A DNA stretch of 64,000 bases, taken from contig NZ_JACIDA010000003.1 in the NCBI RefSeq assembly GCF_014196125.1, positions 310,001 through 374,000 on the forward strand, written 5' to 3'. This document shows positions 1 to 9,504 of this stretch, piece after piece. A program made the translations under genes and the position numbers. The notes below the pieces were generated by a model. The model did no database searches and was not told where the DNA came from. It saw only the letters and a program-made list of their open reading frames with translations. Each line of letters opens with the position of its first letter. Within the stretch, counting starts at the first letter, position 1. The stretch comes from Brevundimonas mediterranea. Its GTDB lineage: Bacteria; Pseudomonadota; Alphaproteobacteria; Caulobacterales; Caulobacteraceae.

Positions 1-101
1 AGGTCAGCGCCGATAAGACCGTTAAGCGAAGCCGCCACGTCCTCCGGGGCGTCACGAAGGTTGGGCAGAGCAAACACCGCCGTCCAAGTCACCAGGCCCA
101 T
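1..101 (-). CDS. N-terminal fragment of an unidentified protein, cut by the window edge
   Basis: An open frame runs on the minus strand from an ATG at 99-101 to the window edge. A G-rich Shine-Dalgarno (GGGGGGAG) lies about 6 bases upstream of that ATG. It begins MGLVTWTAVFALPNLRDAPE and stays open for about 33 codons. No domain can be recognised from so little sequence, so no function is proposed. It is divergent from the cold-shock remnant that follows. Confidence 0.45.
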   Translation of the reverse strand, partial: MGLVTWTAVFALPNLRDAPEDVAASLNGLIGAD

Positions 102-137
102 ACCCACTCCCCCCTGAGTTGAAATTACGCATATCTG

Positions 138-348
138 GACAGGTTTAACGATCCCTATATGGGTCGTCCGAAGGGGGCTTACGGCATCGATGCTAAACCC
201 GACACTCAAGGACGTCTTCGTCCACATCTCCACCGTCGAAGGCGCTGGCCTGCGCGGCCTGGATGAAAACCAGAGGGTTTCCTACGAGCAGGAACGCGAC
301 AAGCGTTCGGGCAAGGAATCCGCTGGCCAGCTGCAAACCATCGGCTGA
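138..348 (+). pseudogene. Degenerate cold-shock-domain (CspA-like) gene
   Basis: The last 50 codons (190-348) match the C-terminal two-thirds of a CspA-family nucleic-acid chaperone: KDVFVHIS (RNP2) at the start, then GLRGLDENQRVSYE and RSGKESAGQLQ. The first third is not in that frame. One frame over (144-204) there is FNDPY, then KGAYGIDAKPDT, which resembles the usual FN-x-x-KGYGFI-x-PD strand. One surplus base near 203-205 separates the two parts, and no start with a good ribosome site precedes the in-frame ATG at 190. Intact family members are about 68-70 residues. The gene is therefore probably frameshifted, though a short functional product cannot be ruled out. A csp-type terminator follows. 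Confidence 0.6.
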
Positions 349-373
349 TTTCAGCTTCACAGCTGATTTGGCG

Positions 374-402
374 ACGGCGGCTCCGAAAGGAGCCGCCGTT
401 TT
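374..402 (+). terminator. Rho-independent terminator after the cold-shock remnant
   Basis: An 11-bp perfect stem (ACGGCGGCTCC pairing with GGAGCCGCCGT) closes a GAAA loop and is followed by a short T run. The stem is nearly identical to the terminator at 22489-22518. It also lies beyond the 3' end of the minus-strand hydrolase gene and could stop both transcripts. Confidence 0.75.
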
Positions 403-445
403 CAATTGGGGCAGGTCCCGGTCGGGACCATAGTCCGCCGCCCGC

Positions 446-1288
446 TTATCGCCCGAAGCAGGTCCGCTCGATGAAGCTTTGAGCAGCGGCCGAGGCCTCT
501 GAAGGATTGTGCCCGCCGTCAAACTCCAGCGCGGCGAACGGCGCCTTGGCGACACGCAGCGCCTCGACCAGAGGCGCATAGTGGTCCGTAAATGGCGCTG
601 CCGGATCCTTGCGACCACCGGCGACGAAGATCGGACGATCCGCCAGATCGGCCGCCCGCTGCGCCAGACCGGACGTGGCGGCGTCGCGCGTGATCGCATT
701 CATGAAGCCGTCCACGCCGTCGGGGCCGAAACGCGTCGTCTCAGGCTCGGCGGCGAAGCTGTCCAGATCCGTCTTCCAGGCCGCGCGATAGTCCGCATCC
801 GCGCCCCAACGCGCACCAATCACGCCCATGTCGGCGGGAACCAAGGCAACGGCGCAGCGCACGCTGTGGTCCGCCGCCGCCGTCTGCAAAGCGACCCAAC
901 CGCCGTAGCTCACACCGATCACGCCGATCTTGGTTGCGTCCACACCGCTGGCCGGATCGGTCTTCAACCAGGCCACGGCCGCAGCCCCGTCTTCGCGCGA
1001 ATGTTGCAGGCTGATCGCGCCCCCGGACGCGCCAGTGCCGCGATACTGGGGAAGCAGCACCGTGTAACCGGCCTTCTGCAGGTCCGTGGCGATGCGTGGG
1101 ATATTCGGTCCGGCGGGAAAACCGTTGAACAGCACGACGGCCGGCCGTGCGCCTTCGCCTACGCCTTGCAGCAGCCGCGCCGACATGGCGGCGTCGCCGG
1201 AAGGTATCGAAACGTCCCGGGGCGCTTCCTGGGCCAGGGCCAAGCCAGGCAGCAGAGCCGCCCCAAGCGCGATCATCAAAGCCTTCAT
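446..1288 (-). CDS. Secreted alpha/beta hydrolase (dienelactone hydrolase-like)
   Basis: The protein has 280 residues. An N-terminal signal peptide (MKALMIALGAALLPGLALA) predicts export. The body is an alpha/beta hydrolase: the nucleophile elbow GVSYGG supplies the catalytic Ser, and the late FDGGHNPSE supplies the probable catalytic His. The family hydrolyses esters, peptides or related bonds; the substrate cannot be read from sequence. The ATG at 1288 is preferred over a TTG seven codons upstream because AAGGAC sits at the right distance before it and the signal peptide starts there. It is a single gene, convergent with the cold-shock remnant. Confidence 0.85.
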   Translation of the reverse strand: MKALMIALGAALLPGLALAQEAPRDVSIPSGDAAMSARLLQGVGEGARPAVVLFNGFPAGPNIPRIATDLQKAGYTVLLPQYRGTGASGGAISLQHSREDGAAAVAWLKTDPASGVDATKIGVIGVSYGGWVALQTAAADHSVRCAVALVPADMGVIGARWGADADYRAAWKTDLDSFAAEPETTRFGPDGVDGFMNAITRDAATSGLAQRAADLADRPIFVAGGRKDPAAPFTDHYAPLVEALRVAKAPFAALEFDGGHNPSEASAAAQSFIERTCFGR

Positions 1289-1434
1289 GTCATACGTGTC
1301 CTTGTTCAAACTCCGCTCTCAACCCGCAAGAGCGAACAAGAGGCAGTCCAAGGCTCAGTGGCATATCGGGCGTAAAGGTACAGCTTACCGTTTGCTCATG
1401 ACAATGATTTCACGCGCTTAAATCGGCGGTAAGC

Positions 1435-1992
1435 TCACCCCTTCGTCTTCTCGATCCACCCCGCAAACGCGTCGATGAACCCCTTCAGGAACTCCCGCGT
1501 CCCGTCGTTCTTCAGCGTCCCATCCTCCTCGTTCAGCAGGCCCGCGACATTGCCGATATAGGCTTCGGGCTGCTGCATGGTCGGCATGTTCAGGAAGACC
1601 AGAGGCTGGCGCAGGTGGTGGTTGGCGCCGAAGGCGGCCAGGGCGCCGGGCGAGACGCTGACGATGGCGGCGGGCTTGGCCGCCCAGACGCTTTGGCCAT
1701 AGGGGCGGGAGCCGACGTCCAGAGCGTTCTTCAGTGCGCCGGGGATGGAGCGATTGTATTCCGGCGTCACGAACAGCACGGCCTGGGTCGTCGCCAACTC
1801 CTCGCGGAAGCGCGACCAGGCGGCCAGCGGCGTCTCCGTATCCAGGTCGGGATTATACAGCGGCAGGTCGCCGATCTCGATCAACTCCAGCTCCAGCTCG
1901 GGCGCGGCCAGGGCCTTCATCTCCAGCCCGATGGCGCGGGAATAGGAGCCTTTACGCAGGCTGCCGACGATCAGGGCGACGCGGACGGGCAT
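1435..1992 (-). CDS. NAD(P)H-dependent FMN reductase, flavodoxin-like fold
   Basis: The protein has 185 residues. The N terminus VALIVGSLRKGSYSRAI is the phosphate-binding loop typical of the NADPH-dependent FMN reductase family, and TPEYNRSIPGALKNALD is the second family signature. Such cytosolic enzymes reduce FMN, quinones, azo dyes or chromate; which one applies here is unknown. The ATG at 1992 is chosen because GGAGAC lies about 10 bases before it; an upstream TTG nine codons earlier lacks this support. It is convergent with nothing nearby and seems monocistronic. Confidence 0.88.
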   Translation of the reverse strand: MPVRVALIVGSLRKGSYSRAIGLEMKALAAPELELELIEIGDLPLYNPDLDTETPLAAWSRFREELATTQAVLFVTPEYNRSIPGALKNALDVGSRPYGQSVWAAKPAAIVSVSPGALAAFGANHHLRQPLVFLNMPTMQQPEAYIGNVAGLLNEEDGTLKNDGTREFLKGFIDAFAGWIEKTKG

Positions 1993-2055
1993 GGGAGTCT
2001 CCGGGCTGGACGGGTTCAAGCGCCAGCATAACCGATGCGCGCGCTCGACGTTCCG

Positions 2056-3324
2056 TCAGGCCTTGAACAAGGCCGCCGCGAACGCCTCCCCCGCCGGCGC
2101 CGCCGACTTCGGCCCCAGCACGGCGCTGGCCGCCTGGCCGCCCGCCAGGATCCGACCGCCGACCGCCCGCACGTCCTCGACCGTCTGGGCCTCCAGCTGT
2201 TCGGTCATGGACAGGCTGGACCGGGGCGCGCCGAAGATCAGGGTCTGGGCGGCGTTGCGGCCAGCCCTGCTCATCGGATTCTCGTCCGACATCCACAGAC
2301 CGGCCTTCATCACCGCCTTGGCTCGCGACAGTTCCTTTTCGGTCGGCCCGGTCTCGGCCAGGGCCCGCACCTCGCCCGCCGCCACCTGGGCCAGCTCCTT
2401 CGCCCGATCCGCCGCCGCGCCCGCATAGATGCCCAGCACCCCCGTATCCTCATACGGCTCCTGATAGGCGTCGATGGCGTAGGCCAGGCCCCGCTCCTCG
2501 CGCGCGCTCTGGAACAGGCGCGAGGCCATGCCCCCGCCCAGGATCTCGCCGAACAGCCGCATCGACGACAGGGCCGGGTCGGTCGCCGAAAGCGCCGGCA
2601 GCTGGAACACCAGATTGGCCTGTTCGATCTTGCGCGTCAGGGTCGCGTGCCCGCCGACGAAGGCCGCCGGCGACGGGGCCGGAACCGGGGTCGCCACCGC
2701 GTCGCCGAACCAGCGCTCGGCCAGGGCCAGCAGCTCGCCCTCCTCCACCGCGCCGGACGCCGACACCACCATCCGGTCGGGTGAATAGAGCCGCGCGCGC
2801 CAGGCCTCGACGCTGGCCTTGTCGGCGGGCTTCAGGCTGTCGACCGAACCCAGGATCGGCCGCCCCAGCGGCTGGCCGGTGAAGGCGCGCGTCTGCACCA
2901 TCTCGAACACATGGTCGTCGGGCGTGTCGAAGGCCTCGGCGATCTCCTGGGCCACCACGTCCTTCTCGCGCTCGATCTCGGCGGGATCCAGGGTGGGGCG
3001 GAACACCAGGTCCGACAGCACCTGCAGGTTCAGCGCCAGGGTGCCTTCCAGGCCCCGCACCTCGAAACTGGTGCGCTCATAGCCGGTGGAGGCGTTGATC
3101 GTGCCGCCCTCGGCCTCGATCCGCTCGACGATCTCGCGCGCGGCCATGTCGCCGGCGCCCTTGAACACCAGATGCTCCAGCAGGTGCGACCAGCCGGAAC
3201 GATCCTCCGCCTCCCACCGCGCCCCGCCCTTGACGGTGACGACGACGGCCAGGGTCTTCAGGCCGGGCATGGGGTCGCAGATGACGCGAACGCCGTTGGA
3301 CAGGGTGTGCAGGGTGGCGGTCAG
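2056..3324 (-). CDS. M16 family zinc peptidase with a probable CTG start
   Basis: This is a pitrilysin/processing-peptidase-type protease of 422 residues. The inverted zinc motif HLLEH (about residues 47-51) is followed 76 residues later by the third ligand Glu in VVAQEIAEA, as expected for HxxEH-x(74-76)-E. The C-terminal half is the inactive M16C-like domain. The first ATG (3270) would remove the opening beta strand TLHTLSNGVRVICDP, which is conserved in the family. No ATG, GTG or TTG lies upstream of it in frame. A CTG at 3322-3324 overlaps the SURF1 stop as CTGA, so translation is probably coupled. It is the last gene of the oxidase cluster. Confidence 0.85.
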   Translation of the reverse strand: MTATLHTLSNGVRVICDPMPGLKTLAVVVTVKGGARWEAEDRSGWSHLLEHLVFKGAGDMAAREIVERIEAEGGTINASTGYERTSFEVRGLEGTLALNLQVLSDLVFRPTLDPAEIEREKDVVAQEIAEAFDTPDDHVFEMVQTRAFTGQPLGRPILGSVDSLKPADKASVEAWRARLYSPDRMVVSASGAVEEGELLALAERWFGDAVATPVPAPSPAAFVGGHATLTRKIEQANLVFQLPALSATDPALSSMRLFGEILGGGMASRLFQSAREERGLAYAIDAYQEPYEDTGVLGIYAGAAADRAKELAQVAAGEVRALAETGPTEKELSRAKAVMKAGLWMSDENPMSRAGRNAAQTLIFGAPRSSLSMTEQLEAQTVEDVRAVGGRILAGGQAASAVLGPKSAAPAGEAFAAALFKA

Positions 3325-4034
3325 GGGGTGTCTTTCTTCAGGCGTCTTCGAAGCAGGGCCACATAGAAGCCCGCCAGCACAATCGCCAGCCCGAACCAGG
3401 TCAGGGCGTAGCCGAAATGATTGTTGGAAAAGGCCGCCGGCGGGGCGGACGGCTTCAGGGCGCCGAACTCGGGATTGGTCGGGCTGACGGCGAACACCGC
3501 CTCGGGCCGCACCGGCCCCTGGACCTCCAGGGCCTTGGCCATGGCCGCCGTGTCGCGGCCATAGAAGCGGCCGTTCGTCGGGGGCGGCGTCATGCCGCCC
3601 GGCGGATCGAAGCGGCGGAACTCGCCGATCAGCACCAGCGGCAGGGTGGACTCCGCCACGCGCGGCCGGCCCGAAATCTCGTCGGCCACGAAGCCCCGGT
3701 CGATCAGCAGGCTGAAATCCGCATCGACGGGCCGGCAGGCCGAGATCAGCCGCACCCCCGCCACGCCGTCATGGATGGACTGCAGCTCGACATAGGGGGC
3801 GGTCGCCAGCCCCGGACAGACGATCAACGCCTTGCGGAACTCCAGATCGCCTCCGTCCGGATCGGCCCCCAGCACCTGTTCCAGCGGCGCGGGCGGTTTC
3901 GCCGCCGCCGCCTCGGACGACGCGATCAGCCCCTCTTTCCACTTCAGCCGCTCGACCTGCCACAGGCCCAGACCGATCAGCAGGACCAAGGCCGCGACCG
4001 TCAGCAGGGTCAATATCCAGGGAAACCGCCTCAT
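3321..4034 (-). CDS. SURF1 family cytochrome oxidase assembly factor
   Basis: The protein has 237 residues. A transmembrane helix near the N terminus (residues 6-26) and another near the C terminus (FGYALTWFGLAIVLAGFYVALL) bracket a periplasmic domain, the standard SURF1 layout. SURF1 helps deliver heme a to subunit I of aa3-type oxidase. The conserved GLWQVERLKWKE follows the first helix, and NNHFGYALTWF precedes the second. The ATG at 4034 overlaps the DUF983 stop (ATGA), which fixes the start and implies coupled translation within the oxidase operon. Confidence 0.93.
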   Translation of the reverse strand: MRRFPWILTLLTVAALVLLIGLGLWQVERLKWKEGLIASSEAAAAKPPAPLEQVLGADPDGGDLEFRKALIVCPGLATAPYVELQSIHDGVAGVRLISACRPVDADFSLLIDRGFVADEISGRPRVAESTLPLVLIGEFRRFDPPGGMTPPPTNGRFYGRDTAAMAKALEVQGPVRPEAVFAVSPTNPEFGALKPSAPPAAFSNNHFGYALTWFGLAIVLAGFYVALLRRRLKKDTP

Positions 4035-4426
4035 GTCTGGTTCCTGTACTGCAGGCCGATCATCAGCCCCCGCCCCGGCCGCATCAGCGCCAGCGACAGG
4101 GCTGCGACCAGCGGCAGCCAGACGATCAGGTGCAGCCACATGGGCGGATGGAATTTGATCTCCACCGCCAAAGCCGAAAACCCGACCAGGAAGCCGGCGA
4201 TCTGCATGATGAAACTGGCCGGCCCGTCCCCGGTCTGGATGGTGGCGTAGTCCAGCCCACAGGCCTCGCATCCCGCCCGCACCTTCAGGAAACCGGCGAA
4301 CAGCCGCCCCTGGCCGCAGCGCGGGCACCGCCCCTTAAGGCCCGCCCGCACGGCGGAAACGGCGACGGCGGGAGACGATCCCTCGTCCCCCGCCGTCTCG
4401 ATCTTGTCGGTGGTGTCCGGGATCAA
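4031..4426 (-). CDS. DUF983 family membrane protein with N-terminal zinc-ribbon cysteines
   Basis: The protein has 131 residues. GRCPRCGQGRLF and a second pair CEAC form a Cys4 zinc-ribbon-like site at about residues 33-58. Two hydrophobic segments follow, around SFIMQIAGFLVGFSALAVEI and LHLIVWLPLVAALSLALM. DUF983 genes are commonly found between ctaE and surf1 in alphaproteobacteria, which suggests a role in oxidase biogenesis, but the biochemical function is not established. It overlaps ctaE upstream and surf1 downstream by 4 bases each. Confidence 0.88.
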   Translation of the reverse strand: MIPDTTDKIETAGDEGSSPAVAVSAVRAGLKGRCPRCGQGRLFAGFLKVRAGCEACGLDYATIQTGDGPASFIMQIAGFLVGFSALAVEIKFHPPMWLHLIVWLPLVAALSLALMRPGRGLMIGLQYRNQT

Positions 4427-5340
4427 CCGAAGACGACGTAGACGAAGGCGAACAGGAACAGCCAGACCACGTCCACGAAATGCCAGTACCAGGCCGCCGC
4501 CTCGAAGCCGAAATGCTTCTGCGGGGTGAAATCGCCGGCCAGCAGGCGGATCAGGCAGACCGCCAGGAAGATGGTGCCGATCAGGACGTGGAAGCCGTGG
4601 AAGCCGGTCGCCATGAAGAAGATCGACCCATACAGGCCCGAGTTGGCGGCTTCCTCGTTGAAGAACAGATGCTCGTGCAGGATGTGCTGATATTCGTAGG
4701 CCTGAACGCTGGTGAAGAAGACGCCCAGGGCCACGGTGATGACCAGGGCGATCTTGGCGCCCTTGCGGTCGCCGACCTGGATCGCGTGGTGGGCCCAGGT
4801 GACTGTGCAGCCGCTCAGCAGCAGGGTGACGGTGTTCAGCAGCGGCAGCTGCCAGGGCGACAGAACCTCAACCCCCTTGGGCGGCCAGGTGGACCAGGCC
4901 TTGGCCGTGTCCGCCCAGGTCCCGACTTCCGGCGTCAGGGCCCGCGATTCATGGAACAGGGCCATGTCGAAGAACATCCAGAAGAAGGCGACGAAGAACA
5001 TCACCTCCGAGGCGATGAACAGGATCATGCCGTAGCGCAGGCCGATCGAGACGACCGGCGTATGGTCGCCCGCCTTGGATTCCTTGATCACGTCCGACCA
5101 CCAGCCGATGGCCGAGAGCAGAACCCCCGCCAGACCGGCGAAGAAGACGCCCGGCTTGCCCTCGGCCAGGAAGTTGGCGGCGATCGGCCCGTTCTCGGCC
5201 GGCGCCAGCCCCTTCATCCAGATCACGGCGCCGATGAACATGATGGTCGCCGCAATGGACGACAGCAGCGGCCACGGACTGGGCGGCACGAGGTGATAGT
5301 CGTGGTGCGGAGCGGCGTGCGCGTCGGCCATGCGTTTCAT
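4423..5340 (-). CDS. ctaE: Cytochrome c oxidase subunit III
   Basis: The protein has 305 residues and seven predicted helices, a full-length bacterial subunit III. Recognisable segments include YHLVPPSPWPLLSS at the N terminus, SEVMFFVAFFW, FMATGFHGFHVLIGT and the C-terminal AAAWYWHFVDVVWLFLF. Subunit III binds lipids and stabilises turnover of the oxidase core. The start used is the ATG at 5340 (MKRMADAHAAP), preceded by AGAG; the ATG at 5331 is the alternative. A long upstream in-frame extension is rejected because it runs through the palindromic repeats and has no homology-like features. It overlaps the DUF983 gene by ATGA. Confidence 0.95.
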   Translation of the reverse strand: MKRMADAHAAPHHDYHLVPPSPWPLLSSIAATIMFIGAVIWMKGLAPAENGPIAANFLAEGKPGVFFAGLAGVLLSAIGWWSDVIKESKAGDHTPVVSIGLRYGMILFIASEVMFFVAFFWMFFDMALFHESRALTPEVGTWADTAKAWSTWPPKGVEVLSPWQLPLLNTVTLLLSGCTVTWAHHAIQVGDRKGAKIALVITVALGVFFTSVQAYEYQHILHEHLFFNEEAANSGLYGSIFFMATGFHGFHVLIGTIFLAVCLIRLLAGDFTPQKHFGFEAAAWYWHFVDVVWLFLFAFVYVVFG

Positions 5341-5457
5341 CTCTATATTGGGCTGGCGATGAACTCGCCTTATGCGTCCAGCTATAACCGCCGCTTTTGC
5401 GTCGCGCCAGTGCGCCGCCGTGTTTCCGCCGCGATCTCCGGGCTGCTCCCAAACGCG

Positions 5458-5581
5458 CCACCCTCGGGCTCGTCCCGAGGGCCCACCTGTCCGCCGCACC
5501 TCAGGTCGGGCGAGGGTCCGGTGTCTCAACTCCACAGCTTGTAATCGCACTAGACGTGGGCCCTCGGGGAGCCCGAGGGTG
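5458..5581. repeat. Pair of facing REP-like palindromes
   Basis: Copy one (5458-5488) is a palindrome around CCCTCGGGCTCGTCCCGAGG followed by GCCCAC. Copy two (5556-5581) is the same unit inverted, GTGGGCCCTCGGGG then AGCCCGAGGGTG. The two copies can also pair with each other over about 26 bases, making a larger stem. A related palindrome lies at 22437-22467. This is the layout of bacterial interspersed REP/BIME elements. It fills most of the 255-bp gap between the Nudix gene and ctaE. Confidence 0.7.
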
Positions 5582-5595
5582 ACGGGGTTGTGGCG

Positions 5596-6015
5596 CTACA
5601 CCCGCGCCTTCAGGGCCTCAAAGGCCGTCTTCGAGAACACCGACAAGGGTTGCGGCGGATCGGTCGGATCGAACCAGCCGATCTCCGACAGCTTGTCCGG
5701 CTCGGTCAGCTGCGGCTCGCCGGAGAAGTCCCGCGTCACATAGATCAGCGACACCCAGTGCTGGCCGTCCGCCGGAATGATTTCTTCCGACAGGCACAGG
5801 AATTCGATCGCGCCGATCTTCAGCCCGCTCTCCTCTTCGGCCTCGCGACGCGCGGCCTCGGCGGAGATTTCCATGTGATCGACCTTGCCGCCGACGATGT
5901 TCCAGTGTCCCGCCTCAGGCGCCTTCAGCCGCTTGCACAGCAGCACCCAGCCATCGGCGCGCTGGATCACCAGCCCACAGCCCACGCCAGGGAAATCCAC
6001 GCCCGGTCGGGCCAT
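5596..6015 (-). CDS. Nudix hydrolase
   Basis: The protein has 139 residues. The Nudix box is complete: GKVDHMEISAEAARREAEEE then SGL, fitting GX5EX7REUXEEXGU and supplying the Mg-binding glutamates. Nudix enzymes cleave nucleoside diphosphates linked to another moiety; the length and lack of extra domains do not identify the substrate. It starts only 4 bases after the ctaG stop, so it is probably transcribed with the oxidase assembly genes, although Nudix genes are not a usual member of such clusters. Confidence 0.9.
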   Translation of the reverse strand: MARPGVDFPGVGCGLVIQRADGWVLLCKRLKAPEAGHWNIVGGKVDHMEISAEAARREAEEESGLKIGAIEFLCLSEEIIPADGQHWVSLIYVTRDFSGEPQLTEPDKLSEIGWFDPTDPPQPLSVFSKTAFEALKARV

Positions 6016-6019
6016 CGAA

Positions 6020-6568
6020 TCAGGCGTTCGGACCCGTCGGCGCGTCGACCGACGGGTAGAAGGTGTAGCTCAGGGTGATCTCGCGGGCGCCCTTGGCCTC
6101 GCGGTCCGTGGCCAGTTCGGGGGCGATGAAATACTGCATCGGGAACTGGCGCGTCTCGCCCGCCGCCAGGGTCTGATCCGAGAAGCAGAAACATTGCAGC
6201 TTCTGGAAATAGGGGCCGGTGTATTCGGGCACGACATTGTACCCGGCCCGCACCTGGATCGGCTGGTCCGAGGTGTTGGTGACGTCGAAATAGGCCAGGC
6301 CCGTCTCGCCGATCCGCACCCTCTGGGTCGTCTGTTCGGCGCGGAAGGTCATGGGCAGGCCGCGCACGTTTGTATCGAACCGAACCAGCACCGTCTGATC
6401 CAGCACCGTGTCCGGCGCCTTGTCGGCGCGACGCACCGTGCCGTCGAAGCCCGTGACCTGGCAGAACATCCGATACAGCGGCACGGCCGCGAAGGCCGCG
6501 CCCGTCATCCCCATCACGCCCAGGACGCAGACGATGGCGATCAGGTTCTTGCGGCCGGGATTGTTCAT
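6020..6568 (-). CDS. ctaG: Cytochrome c oxidase assembly protein CtaG (Cox11 family)
   Basis: The protein has 182 residues. It has one N-terminal membrane anchor (LIAIVCVLGVMGMTGAAFAA) followed by YRMFC and a periplasmic immunoglobulin-like domain carrying the copper-binding CFCF motif (QKLQCFCFSDQ). Cox11/CtaG inserts copper into the CuB site of subunit I. Its ATG overlaps the stop of the small coxF-like gene (ATGA). The length is normal for the family. Confidence 0.96.
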   Translation of the reverse strand: MNNPGRKNLIAIVCVLGVMGMTGAAFAAVPLYRMFCQVTGFDGTVRRADKAPDTVLDQTVLVRFDTNVRGLPMTFRAEQTTQRVRIGETGLAYFDVTNTSDQPIQVRAGYNVVPEYTGPYFQKLQCFCFSDQTLAAGETRQFPMQYFIAPELATDREAKGAREITLSYTFYPSVDAPTGPNA

Positions 6569-6735
6569 CGCGGCGCCCCCGTCGCCTCTTGCAGCAGGGC
6601 GCGCTCGGCCGCCTGGTTCTGTTGCAGGCGCAGGACCGTGGTGGTGAAGATCAGGACGATGAAGGCCACCAGGGCCGTCGCGATCCAGACGTTGCGCCGC
6701 TTGCGGGCGCGCAGTTCCTCAGGGCTCAGACGCAT
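6565..6735 (-). CDS. Small single-span membrane protein of the oxidase cluster (CoxF-like)
   Basis: The frame encodes 56 residues from ATG 6733-6735. The start is charged (MRLSPEELRARKRRNVW), followed by one hydrophobic helix (IATALVAFIVLIFTTTVL) and a short polar tail. Small proteins of this type, often called CoxF, sit between ctaB and ctaG in many alphaproteobacteria; their function is not established. The 4-base overlap with ctaG and a 3-base gap from ctaB support a real, coupled gene. Confidence 0.85.
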   Translation of the reverse strand: MRLSPEELRARKRRNVWIATALVAFIVLIFTTTVLRLQQNQAAERALLQEATGAPR

Positions 6736-6738
6736 GGT

Positions 6739-7737
6739 TCAGGCTCCCAGGCCCGCCACCGCCTCGACCAGGAAGGCCGAGAACAGGGCGACCAGATACA
6801 GGATCGAAAAGGCGAACAGGTCACGCGCCGGTTTGGCCTGGGCCTTCACATCATACAATGCGGCCTCGCGTCCCACCGTGTCGGCCTTGTCCGGCTCGTC
6901 CCCGGCGCGCGAGCGGTACAGCCGCCAGGCCAAACCGAGGAAGCCCAGCCCCCCGGCGACCGACACCACGGCGTAGATCAGCCCGCCCATGCCCACCAGG
7001 GCCGGGGCCACGGCCGAGGCGATGAAGACCAGCGAATAGATCATGATCTGCAACCGCGTGGACTTGGCGCCCCGCGCCACCGGCATCATCGGTATGCCCG
7101 CCTTGGCGTAATCGCCGGCCGAATACAGGGCCAGGGCCCACGAATGCGGCGGGGTCCACAGGAAGATGATCAGGAACAGCAGCCAGGCCTGCCACGGCGC
7201 CTGGCCCGTCGCCGCCGCCCAGCCGATCACTGGCGGAAAGGCGCCCGCCGCCCCGCCGATGACGATGTTCTGGGGCGTCCTGCGCTTCAGCAGCAGGGTG
7301 TAGAAGCCGGCGTAATAGACGATGGTCACGGCCAGCAGCCCGGCCGCAAACCAGTTGGTGTTCATCCCCAGCAGCATGACCGAGAACAGGCTCAGGATGA
7401 CGCCATAGGCCATGGCGTCATTCTTTCGGACACGCCCCGCCGCCACCGGCCGGCCGCGTGTGCGCCGCATCAGGGCGTCGGTCTCGCCCTCCAGCGCCAT
7501 GTTCAGCGACCCGGCGGCGCCCGCGCCCACGGCGATGCACAGGATGGCTATGGCGGCGACCAGCGGGTTCATCGACCCCGGCGCCATGACCAGCCCGGTC
7601 GCGGCGGTGAAGACCACCACCGACATGACGCGCGGCTTCAGCAGCTGGAAGAAGTCTTCCGGCTGGGCGGTCGAGAGCGCGGGGCGGGTCTGGACGTCCT
7701 GGGTCATGGGTTCGGGTGTCATGGGTGAGGGCCGCAT
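6739..7737 (-). CDS. ctaB: Protoheme IX farnesyltransferase (heme O synthase)
   Basis: The protein has about 332 residues and 8-9 predicted helices in the UbiA-superfamily fold. The first prenyl-diphosphate motif appears as NMALEGETDALMRRTRGRP and the second region as DYAKAGIPMMP, as in CtaB/Cox10. The enzyme farnesylates heme b to heme O, the precursor of heme a for aa3 oxidase. The start is uncertain: ATGs at 7737, 7722 and 7707 are all possible and none has a strong ribosome site. It lies downstream of ctaD beyond a hairpin. Confidence 0.93.
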   Translation of the reverse strand: MRPSPMTPEPMTQDVQTRPALSTAQPEDFFQLLKPRVMSVVVFTAATGLVMAPGSMNPLVAAIAILCIAVGAGAAGSLNMALEGETDALMRRTRGRPVAAGRVRKNDAMAYGVILSLFSVMLLGMNTNWFAAGLLAVTIVYYAGFYTLLLKRRTPQNIVIGGAAGAFPPVIGWAAATGQAPWQAWLLFLIIFLWTPPHSWALALYSAGDYAKAGIPMMPVARGAKSTRLQIMIYSLVFIASAVAPALVGMGGLIYAVVSVAGGLGFLGLAWRLYRSRAGDEPDKADTVGREAALYDVKAQAKPARDLFAFSILYLVALFSAFLVEAVAGLGA

Positions 7738-7757
7738 AGCATACCCCAAAGCAGAAG

Positions 7758-7783
7758 GCCGCCCCTTCCGTGGAAAGAGCGGC
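7758..7783 (-). terminator. Hairpin between ctaD and ctaB
   Basis: On the minus strand, GCCGCTCTTTCC pairs with GGAAGGGGCGGC (12 bp with G-U pairs) around a 2-base turn, followed by a weak T-rich tail. It lies just beyond the ctaD stop and before ctaB. It may partly terminate transcription or protect the 3' end of the ctaCD message. Confidence 0.5.
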
Positions 7784-7809
7784 CCGCCGTTCGGGATGTC
7801 AGCCCGGGA

Positions 7810-9504
<1,695 letters not shown>

